The notes under the pieces were generated by a model. That model was not told the DNA's origin. It worked only from the letters and a program-made list of their open reading frames with translations, and did not search any database. The translations under genes and the position numbers were made by a program. A DNA stretch of 64,000 nucleotides from Streptomyces durmitorensis (GTDB taxonomy: Bacteria > Actinomycetota > Actinomycetes > Streptomycetales > Streptomycetaceae): the NCBI RefSeq assembly GCF_023498005.1, contig NZ_CP097289.1:3906001-3970000 (forward strand). The letters are read 5' to 3'. Below are positions 32,201 to 38,234 of the stretch, one piece after another (within the stretch, counting starts at the first letter, position 1; each line of letters starts with the position of its first letter).

Positions 32201-33685
32201 CGAACCCTGAACCGCACTACTCCCACCGGCGTGACCAGCGCCTGGGGGTACGACGGCCGGGGTGACCGCACTCGCGCGAGCACCGCGGGCCGGACCCTGG
32301 ATTTCGACTACGACGCCGCGGGACGACTGCTCGCGCTCGACGTCGACGACGCCCTGTCACTGACCCGGGCCTACGACGGTCTCGGCAGAGTCACCGCCCA
32401 GTCGGTCACCACCGGCGGCGGACGCACGATTCGCGGCCGGGCCTACCGCTACCGTGCCGACGGACACCTCACCGGCATCGAGAGCCAGGACGGTCAGAGG
32501 CGGACCTACGAGCGCGATGCGGCCGGTCGCGTCACCGCCGTCCGAGCAGAAGGCTGGAGCGAGTCGTACGCCTACGACGACGACGGCACGCAAGTGACCG
32601 CCGACTGGCCGGGCAGGCACCCCGGACAGACAGCAGTGGGGCAGCGCGACTCCGAGGGCACCCGGTTGCTCCGCGCCGGCGGCACCCGCTACGGCTACGA
32701 CGACCAAGGACGAGTGGTGCGCCGCCACCGACGCCGACTCTCCCGCAAGCCGGAGACCTGGACATACACCTGGGACGCGGAGGACCGGCTCACCTCGGTC
32801 CGCACCCCGGACGGCACACTCTGGAGGTACCGCTACGACCCGATGGGGCGCCGTATCTCCAAGCAGAGGCTGGGTGCGGACGGCACGACCGTTGTGGAAC
32901 AGACCGACTTCACCTGGGACGGCACAACCCTCTGCGAGCAGTTCACCACCGATCACTCGCGACCGCACGGCGTAGCCCTGACCTGGGAGTACGACGGTCT
33001 TCGCCCCATCACCCAGACCGAGCGGATCCTCACCGCCACCCGCGAGGAGATCGACGCGCGGTTCTTCGCCATCGCCACTGATCTCGCCGGCGCCCCCACC
33101 GAACTCATAGATGAGGACGGTCATATCGCCTGGCACGGCCGGAGCACCCTGTGGGGCATTACCGCCTGGCAGGACGGAAACAGCGCCTACACACCACTGC
33201 GCTTCCCCGGGCAGTACTTCGACCCCGAGACAAGTCTGCACTACAACGTTCACCGTTATTACGACCCGGAGACGGCCCGGTACGCCACTCCCGACCCGCT
33301 GGGTCTGGGGCCTGCTCCTAACCCCTTCCGCTATGTCCTCGATCCACTGCTCCGTTGCGACCCGCTCGGTCTCTACGAGATCGGCAAGCCGGACCCCGCC
33401 AGCCAGCAGGGCAATCTGCCGGTGCTCGCTGACAAGATCGCCGCGCACGGTGACATCAACAGTCGAGGCATCAAGGACGTCGACGACCTGGACGTGGCGG
33501 AGCATCTCGAGAACATGATGACCAGCACCCCCGGCATCCGCATGCGCAGTACCACTTCAGGGAACCCCCGTTTCGCCTGGTGGGACGATGCGAGCGGGAC
33601 GATGCTGATCCGCGAAGGGGACAATGGAACCTTCATGCAGCCCGATGAAGGATACGAGTACTTCCTGAAGCAGTTGAAGGAGTGA
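29207..33685 (+). CDS. T7SS-signal / DUF6531 / RHS-repeat polymorphic toxin
   Basis: A 1492-aa polymorphic toxin. Residues 1-230 match the T7SS_signal region (RPADWHVLDLDRDPTPGDPD, LTWAGKTAESFTAEFE, long Ala/Lys-rich coiled coil). Two hydrophobic segments lie at about 240-285 (VAVCKVVVAVLGVIAMIIGG). DUF6531 starts near 365 (SDPIDMATGFMFLPETDVAL). About 25 YD/RHS repeats follow (YTYDSLGHLSSVTDPTG, FDYDAAGRLLALD), forming the shell; the RHS core ends RYYDPETARYATPDPLGLGP and DPLGL near 1388. The last 103 residues after DPLGL are the variable toxin; GNPRFAWWDDASGTMLIREG and GTFMQPDEGYEYFL resemble BECR-fold RNase toxins. The immunity candidate follows immediately. Confidence 0.9.
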   Translation: MAGNRPADWHVLDLDRDPTPGDPDRVRNLAKNLHDFADDVSKVLRDIKGMAGEDAILTWAGKTAESFTAEFEDAPGKLKKLKKSYEMAGDALSTYWPELERAQALADKALVKGREAQGDLSSAQTRLTSADSWMDKAGKEADKYKDDKDSGKDVPKPDPDKVKAATRNANSAEKAHTAAKSDVSAAKNNLDAAKKMAEDARKMREDAAGTAKKKLEDASDAGIQNRKWWEEVGDWVTDNWDTIVAVCKVVVAVLGVIAMIIGGPILGAIVLIAALVVLADTLHKYANGEAGLLDVAFAALDCIPGMKGLTSLRGLAKGMKGLKSGLKGLKAGLKGLGKNAPDALADGAKGADNRAADAVSSKGSDPIDMATGFMFLPETDVALPGSLSLAFTRRVSSGYRTGWWFGPTWASTIDQRLETHTDGVVYVTEDGLLLGYRHPESTLEPVLPEAGPRRPLTRLDDGSYRIDDPLTGHTHHFAIPVDGIAPLERISDRNGDTIDFDYALDGTPLAIRHSGGYHLKLTVTDGRVTALHLAGGGEDGSDVALRKYEYSDDCLTGVVNANGHTARFTYDDRYRITSWTDRNGRSYSYSYDSEDRCVAEGGEAGYLTLTLDYEATDPAWPLARVTSLTTAEGAVTKFVVNDNCQVVAEIDPLGGTTRTTWDEHHHLTSWTDQLGHTTSKTYDGLGRLMEVRRPDGATVRLAYDVLGSPVAITGPDGRVQRREYDARGNCVRIVKPGGATIRYTYDSLGHLSSVTDPTGYLTRVRCDAAGLAEHVTDPLGGVTRYAHDAFGRVATVTDPLGNMTRMEWGADGELLRRVGADGQAEVWTYDPEGNRSSHTDAMGAVTRFEYTHFNLLAARTGPNRVRHTFDYDPSLRLLGVNRPDGRRWSYVYDIAGRLVSETDFDGRTQTYGHDAKGQVVLRTNAVGQTVSMTRDVFGRMVAKNADGAVSTYTYDLSDRLCAAEGPDASVTLRRDTQGRLVSETVNGRTLTFAHDAAGRTLNRTTPTGVTSAWGYDGRGDRTRASTAGRTLDFDYDAAGRLLALDVDDALSLTRAYDGLGRVTAQSVTTGGGRTIRGRAYRYRADGHLTGIESQDGQRRTYERDAAGRVTAVRAEGWSESYAYDDDGTQVTADWPGRHPGQTAVGQRDSEGTRLLRAGGTRYGYDDQGRVVRRHRRRLSRKPETWTYTWDAEDRLTSVRTPDGTLWRYRYDPMGRRISKQRLGADGTTVVEQTDFTWDGTTLCEQFTTDHSRPHGVALTWEYDGLRPITQTERILTATREEIDARFFAIATDLAGAPTELIDEDGHIAWHGRSTLWGITAWQDGNSAYTPLRFPGQYFDPETSLHYNVHRYYDPETARYATPDPLGLGPAPNPFRYVLDPLLRCDPLGLYEIGKPDPASQQGNLPVLADKIAAHGDINSRGIKDVDDLDVAEHLENMMTSTPGIRMRSTTSGNPRFAWWDDASGTMLIREGDNGTFMQPDEGYEYFLKQLKE

Positions 33686-34236
33686 GTCAGTTGGAGGGCG
33701 AGACGGAGAATGGTTCAGCTCGGCGAGCCGGGAAGCGGAAACCATATGACGTGTTCCGGGCGGCGCCGGAAAGCAGGGCTGTCTGGGCTGATCTGCCTGC
33801 ATCGGTGCTTGACGAGATCGCGCGGTGCGATGCGGATCGGCTTGAGGTGGAGCGGTCCCGGCTCTCGCCGAGGGGACGGGAGTCGCTGACCGAACCCGTG
33901 TACTCAGTGGCGCACCGGTTCGCCTCCTGGGAGCGTGTGGTGCGCCGTATGGAGCCAGGTTGGTCGAGCGAAGATTTCTATCCCGTCAGCGCCTACAGCA
34001 ACGACCTGGACTCCCGCGACTCCCTTGAAGACGTGATGCGGAGTGCCTTGTCGGCCGAGGCTCGCGAGGGCGCGCTGGGTCAGCTCCTTGCCCGGCTGGA
34101 CTCGCGCTTCCGCGCCGAGACTGTCCCGGACCCAGAGCTCTCCCTGCGCCCCTGGGTCCGTCCGACGAAAGAGAAGCCCGAGGCCGACCTCGGGGAGTGG
34201 TGGAAACGCAAGCCAGTGCGCGAGCCCTGGGATTGA
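33682..34236 (+). CDS. Candidate immunity protein for the RHS toxin
   Basis: Starts by GTGA overlap with the toxin stop (GTG 33682); a TTG at 33691 is equally possible and is better spaced (8 nt) from AAGGAG at 33677-33682. The product is a soluble, charged protein of 181-184 residues (YDVFRAAPESRAVWADLPAS, SVAHRFASWERVVRRMEPGW, DSLEDVMRSALSAEAREGAL), without signal or membrane segments, as expected for a cytosolic antidote. No sequence family is recognised. The tight coupling to the toxin 3' end is the main argument for immunity function. Confidence 0.75.
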   Translation: MSQLEGETENGSARRAGKRKPYDVFRAAPESRAVWADLPASVLDEIARCDADRLEVERSRLSPRGRESLTEPVYSVAHRFASWERVVRRMEPGWSSEDFYPVSAYSNDLDSRDSLEDVMRSALSAEAREGALGQLLARLDSRFRAETVPDPELSLRPWVRPTKEKPEADLGEWWKRKPVREPWD

Positions 34237-34340
34237 CGGGGCCGTCAATCGCTGATCCGGCCGGGTGACACCAAGGCCCCTGTGGCCGTCAAACAGTGAC
34301 AGTACGGCTGAATTCGGGCCGACCGACCTACTCTGACGGA

Positions 34341-34796
34341 ATGTCAGACAACCAGTCGGTCGGCCTGTCCGTTGACCAGTCCGTTCGTCAATCCGGTGAG
34401 CAGTCGACCGAACTGCTCGGCTTCGACAACGTCCTCTTCCCCGTCGGCGACCTCGGCGAGGCCGTCGGCTTCTACGAGCGTGCCGGGTTTCCCGTGGCGC
34501 ACCGGATCGACGAGATCGGGCTCGCCATCCTGAAGGTGGGGAAAGAGACACCCGGGATTCTGTTGCGGGTGGAGGACGGGGTCGAGCATCGGCCTTCCGC
34601 GTGGTCCACGCCCCGGGTGTGGCTGGAGGTGCCCGACGCGCGGGGTGCCGGGCGGGCTCTTGAGGACGCCGGGGTCAAGCTCCTGGCCCCGCCCTTCTCC
34701 GTCGCCACCGGGTACACCGTGGAGTTCGCCGACCCGTGGGGGAACGTCATCGGGTTCACCGACTATCGCAAGCGGCCCGAGCTGGCTCGGAGTTAG
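34341..34796 (+). CDS. VOC-family (glyoxalase/bleomycin-resistance fold) protein
   Basis: A 151-aa protein from ATG 34341. After a Ser/Gln-rich leader the VOC fold begins at about residue 28 (LLGFDNVLFPVGDLGEAVGF) and ends with TGYTVEFADPWGNVIGFTDY, giving the paired beta-alpha-beta-beta-beta modules. Metal ligands are not obvious in every expected place, so it may be a binding protein rather than a dioxygenase or glyoxalase. It is not obviously linked to the toxin locus or to the convergent MarR gene. Confidence 0.82.
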   Translation: MSDNQSVGLSVDQSVRQSGEQSTELLGFDNVLFPVGDLGEAVGFYERAGFPVAHRIDEIGLAILKVGKETPGILLRVEDGVEHRPSAWSTPRVWLEVPDARGAGRALEDAGVKLLAPPFSVATGYTVEFADPWGNVIGFTDYRKRPELARS

Positions 34797-34836
34797 CCAG
34801 TCCGGCCAGGGCGGGCGTGAGCCCCCGGGGCGCGTG

Positions 34837-35397
34837 TTACTTCCACTGCGCCCCGCCGCCCTCCTCCGCCACCACCATGATGCGGCGCAGCATCTCCGAG
34901 AGCTGCGCGCGCTCCGGCCCCGAGAGCGCGGCCAGCAGGCGGTACTCCTCGTGGCCCAGTACGTCCATCGCGCCCAGCCAGATCGACCGGCCCGACTTCG
35001 TCAGCTCCACGTCCACCCGGCGGCGGTCCGCCTTCGACGGTGTGCGGCGGATCAGGCCGCGCTTCTCCAGGCCGTCCAGGCGGCCTGTCACTGACGCCGG
35101 GGCCAGGTCCAGGTCGGCGGCCAGTTGGGAGGGGGTCGCGCGGCCGCCGCGGCCCGCCAGCTTGTGGAGGGTGTCGAACTCCGGGCGTTCCAGGTCGAAG
35201 TCGACCAAGGACTGCTCGCGGACGCGGCGCAGATGGACGGTGAGCTTCTTCATGCGGGTGACCGCACCCTCGATGTCCGGGTCGAGAGCGGGGAGCACCG
35301 GGAGCCAGCGTTCCACGTGATCGTCGGTCCAGTCGCGCTGCGGCTCCCCCTCTCCCTCTGTCTCGCCCACGCCGTCGTTCTTGTGCCTCTTCGCCAT
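34837..35397 (-). CDS. MarR-family regulator of the divergent MFS gene
   Basis: A 186-aa MarR protein. Winged helix at about residues 70-140: FDTLHKLAGRGGRATPSQLA, ADLDLAPASVTGRLDGLEKR, GLIRRTPSKADRRRVDVELT (the DRR wing motif). A 25-residue charged N-terminus precedes the dimerisation helix. It is divergent from an MFS exporter gene, with two 12-bp palindromes overlapping that gene's promoter, so it most probably represses the exporter and is released by the exported drug. Confidence 0.9.
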   Translation of the reverse strand: MAKRHKNDGVGETEGEGEPQRDWTDDHVERWLPVLPALDPDIEGAVTRMKKLTVHLRRVREQSLVDFDLERPEFDTLHKLAGRGGRATPSQLAADLDLAPASVTGRLDGLEKRGLIRRTPSKADRRRVDVELTKSGRSIWLGAMDVLGHEEYRLLAALSGPERAQLSEMLRRIMVVAEEGGGAQWK

Positions 35398-35436
35398 ACG
35401 CGGCAGCCTACTTCGGCGTCCTTCGCTTCCTGATAT

Positions 35437-35470
35437 TTCGTTGACGAATAATTCGGAACCGAAATATAGT
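35437..35470 (+). promoter_or_regulatory. MFS promoter with two MarR-type palindromes
   Basis: TTCGTTGACGAA (35437-35448) and TTCGGAACCGAA (35452-35463) are perfect inverted repeats 15 bp apart. They cover TTGACG (-35, 35441-35446) and reach TATAGT (-10, 35465-35470; spacer 18). The start point falls at about 35477-35478, the ATG itself, so the mRNA is probably leaderless. Confidence 0.7.
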
Positions 35471-35477
35471 CCCCTCC

Positions 35478-36776
35478 ATGCTGTCGCACCCCCTGCTGCG
35501 CAACCGCTCCTTCCGGCTGTTCTTCCTCGGCCGCTCCCTCTCCCTCATCGGCGACGCGGTCATCCCCGCCGCCCTCGCCCTCGCCGTACTCCGCGCCACC
35601 GGCTCCACCTCCGCGCTCGCGCTCGTACTCGGCTGCGCGATGGGGACGAAGCTGCTGTTGCTGCCGCTCGGCGGTGTCGTGGGCGACCGGTTCAACCCCC
35701 GAACCGTGGCCCTCGCATCCGACCTGGTGCGGTGCGTGACCCAGCTGTTCGTCGGGGTTCAACTGCTCGGCGGAGATCCCCAGTTGTGGCACATCGCCCT
35801 CGCCGAAGCCATCGGCGGCGCCGCTTCCGCCTTCGCCATGCCGACCCTCTCTCCGCTCATCACCGGCACGGTCGCGGCGAAGGACCGGCACGCGGCCAAT
35901 GCCCTCATCGGAGTGGTCAGCAGCGGCTCCCGCGTCGGCGGCCCCGCGCTCGCCGGGCTGCTGATCCTGCTCGCGGGGCCCGGCTGGGCCTTCGTCCTCG
36001 ACGCCGCGTCCTTCGCCGTCAGCGCGTGCCTCCTCGCGGCCGTCCGCCTCCACCGCGTCGAGGAACCCGCCGCGCACCGTTCGCTGCGCAAGGATCTCGT
36101 CGAGGGCTGGCACGAGGTGCGCAGCCGTGACTGGTACTGGACCAGCCTCGTCGCGCACTCCGCCTGGAACGGCGCCGCCGCCGTCCTCATGACACTCGGA
36201 CCCGCCATCGCCGTCGAAGAGCTGGGCGGCGAGGGCACCTGGATCGCGATCCTCCAGGCGGGCGCCCTCGGCCTGCTGGCCGGCTCGCTGCTCGCCGGGC
36301 GGGCGCGGCCGAAGCGCCCGGTCCTGGTGGCCAACCTCGGCCTCGCGACGTACGCCCTGCCCCTCGCCCTGCTCGCGGCCGAGGCCCCCACGCCGGCCGT
36401 GATCGCCGCGTACGGCCTCGCGCAGGCGGGACTCGGCTTCCTCAGCCCCGTCTGGCAGACGTCGGTCCAGGCGGCGATACCCTCCGGCGCACTGGCCCGC
36501 GTCACCTCGTACGACTGGCTGCTGTCACTGGCCGCGATGCCCCTGGCGTACGTTCTCGGGCCGCTCGCGGCGGACGCGTGGGGCACGGCGGCCCCGCTGT
36601 GGATCGCGGCGGCCCTGGTGGGCGTCGCGTGCGCCGGGACGGCGGCCGTGCCGGGAGTGCGCCGCTTCGGAGTGAGCGACGGCGGGCACCGGCCCGTCCC
36701 CGGCGAACGGGGGAGTCAGCCCGTCCCGGGCGACACCGGCCTCTCGAAGAACGTCTCCAGCGACACCGTCGCCTGA
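35478..36776 (+). CDS. MFS efflux transporter
   Basis: A 432-aa protein with about twelve membrane helices (FRLFFLGRSLSLIGDAVIPA, LVLGCAMGTKLLLLPLGGVV then GDRFNPRTV, the loop 2-3 motif of MFS_3-type exporters). It resembles macrolide/enterobactin-type efflux proteins. Probably exports the ligand sensed by the divergent MarR regulator. A hydrophilic 40-residue tail follows the last helix; its end overlaps the convergent Lrp gene by 61 nt, an unusually long tail-to-tail overlap. Confidence 0.87.
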   Translation: MLSHPLLRNRSFRLFFLGRSLSLIGDAVIPAALALAVLRATGSTSALALVLGCAMGTKLLLLPLGGVVGDRFNPRTVALASDLVRCVTQLFVGVQLLGGDPQLWHIALAEAIGGAASAFAMPTLSPLITGTVAAKDRHAANALIGVVSSGSRVGGPALAGLLILLAGPGWAFVLDAASFAVSACLLAAVRLHRVEEPAAHRSLRKDLVEGWHEVRSRDWYWTSLVAHSAWNGAAAVLMTLGPAIAVEELGGEGTWIAILQAGALGLLAGSLLAGRARPKRPVLVANLGLATYALPLALLAAEAPTPAVIAAYGLAQAGLGFLSPVWQTSVQAAIPSGALARVTSYDWLLSLAAMPLAYVLGPLAADAWGTAAPLWIAAALVGVACAGTAAVPGVRRFGVSDGGHRPVPGERGSQPVPGDTGLSKNVSSDTVA

Positions 36777-37159
36777 GTCCCGCTCACCCCGTCGATCGCG
36801 TACAGCCGCCGCAGCACGTCCTGGAGTTGCTCCGTCGTCCCCGTGCGGACCTTGACCAGGACGCTCGCCGCGCCCGCGATGACATGCGCCTCCAGGATCT
36901 CGGGGATCGCGGCGAAGTCCTGCGCCCTGTCCCCCATCCAGGCCGTCGAGTCGACCATGACGAACGCCAGCACGCCCTGGCCGACGGCCGCCGGATCCAC
37001 GTCGACCGTCGTGCGGCGGATCACCCCCCGCTCGCGCAGCTTGCGCACCCGCTCGTGGGCCGCGCCCGCCGAAAGGCCCACCGCCTTGCCCAGGTTCGCG
37101 TACGACTGCCCGGCGTCCTGTTGCAGCAGTGCCAGGAGCTCTCGGTCGGTGTCGTCCAT
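36716..37159 (-). CDS. Lrp/AsnC-family regulator
   Basis: A 147-aa protein from ATG 37159, chosen because GGGAG lies 8 nt upstream. Residues 1-55 form the AsnC-type HTH (MDDTDRELLALLQQDAGQSY, ANLGKAVGLSAGAAHERVRK, LRERGVIRRTTVDVDPAAVG); residues 60-140 form the RAM effector domain (AHVIAGAASVLVKVRTGTTE). It is divergent from the SMP-30 gene with AT-rich imperfect symmetry in between (ATATCTCGTACTGCAATAT, 37205-37223), which may be its operator. Amino-acid-responsive control is typical of the family. Confidence 0.88.
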   Translation of the reverse strand: MDDTDRELLALLQQDAGQSYANLGKAVGLSAGAAHERVRKLRERGVIRRTTVDVDPAAVGQGVLAFVMVDSTAWMGDRAQDFAAIPEILEAHVIAGAASVLVKVRTGTTEQLQDVLRRLYAIDGVSGTQATVSLETFFERPVSPGTG

Positions 37160-37238
37160 CAGCCGCACTCCCTGCCATCCGTTCACTCTTCCTTGACGTA
37201 CACCATATCTCGTACTGCAATATCCTCCTGTCACCGAA

Positions 37239-37263
37239 TGTGATTCACACACACGTCAGACAG
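37239..37263. promoter_or_regulatory. Palindrome plus ACGTCAGACAG motif (second occurrence)
   Basis: TGTGATTCACA (5-1-5 inverted repeat) followed by CACACGTCAGACAG, ending 8 nt before the SMP-30 ATG. Same arrangement as at 22226-22251. Confidence 0.4.
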
Positions 37264-37271
37264 GGGTCGTC

Positions 37272-38195
37272 ATGTCTTCCCAGAAGGTGCCCACGTCGTA
37301 CGAGGTTCTGGACGACCGCTTCCGCACCGGCCGGTGCGCCAACGGGGACGCCAAGCTGGAAGTCCTCCACGACGACTGCCGGTGGGCCGAAGGGCCGCTC
37401 TACCTGCCCGCCTGGCGGCAGCTCATCTGGAGCGACATACCCAACGACCGGCTGCTGCGCTGGGACGAGGCGACCGGCACCGTCGGCGTCTTCCGTACGC
37501 CCGCCGGGTACGTCAACGGCAACACCCTCGACCGGGAGGGGCGGTTGATCTGCTGCGAGCAGGGCAACCGGCGCGTCACCCGCACCGAGCACGACGGCCG
37601 CGTCACCGTCCTCGCCGACCGCTTCGAGGGCAAGCGGTTCAACAGCCCGAACGACGCCGTGGTCCGCTCCGACGGGTCGATCTGGTTCTCCGACCCCGAC
37701 TTCGGGATCACCAGCGACTACGAAGGGCATCGCGCCCCCGCCGAGATCGGCGGCTGCCACGTCTACCGGATCGACCCCGTGACCGGTGACGTGCGCATCG
37801 TCGCCGACGGCTTCGACGGGCCGAACGGCCTCGTCTTCTCGCCCGACGAGCGGAAGTTGTACGTGTCCGACTCCCGCGCCGCCCAGATCCGCGCCTTCGA
37901 CGTCCATGACGACACAACCCTCTCGGACGGCGTCGTCTTCGCCGAGTCCAAGGACTCCGGATTCGACAACATCCGCTTCGACGACGGGGGCCGGCTGTGG
38001 GCCGCCGCCCTTCACGACGGCGTCCACTGCTACGACCCCGACGGCACCCTCATCGGGCGGATCACCGTCCCCGAGGCCGTCGCCAACATCGCCTTCGGCG
38101 GGCCGAGGAACAACCGGCTCTTCATCGCGGCGACGACCTCGCTCTACTCGCTGGTGATGTCCGTGACGGGGCTGCCGAGGGTCCGGGCCCTCTGA
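37272..38195 (+). CDS. SMP-30/gluconolactonase-family lactonase
   Basis: A 307-aa six-bladed propeller. Metal-site elements are seen: CRWAEGPLYLPAWRQLIWSD (Glu ligand near residue 40), FNSPNDAVVRSDGSIWFSDP (Asn/Asp) and GFDGPNGLVFSPDERKLYVS (Asn, Asp). It should hydrolyse a sugar lactone such as gluconolactone with a divalent cation. Cytosolic; AGGGG precedes the ATG. Divergent from, and probably controlled by, the Lrp-type gene. Confidence 0.9.
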   Translation: MSSQKVPTSYEVLDDRFRTGRCANGDAKLEVLHDDCRWAEGPLYLPAWRQLIWSDIPNDRLLRWDEATGTVGVFRTPAGYVNGNTLDREGRLICCEQGNRRVTRTEHDGRVTVLADRFEGKRFNSPNDAVVRSDGSIWFSDPDFGITSDYEGHRAPAEIGGCHVYRIDPVTGDVRIVADGFDGPNGLVFSPDERKLYVSDSRAAQIRAFDVHDDTTLSDGVVFAESKDSGFDNIRFDDGGRLWAAALHDGVHCYDPDGTLIGRITVPEAVANIAFGGPRNNRLFIAATTSLYSLVMSVTGLPRVRAL

Positions 38196-38234
38196 CCCGG
38201 GTCCTGGCCCTGGCCTGCCGAGCGTCCGGGCCTG

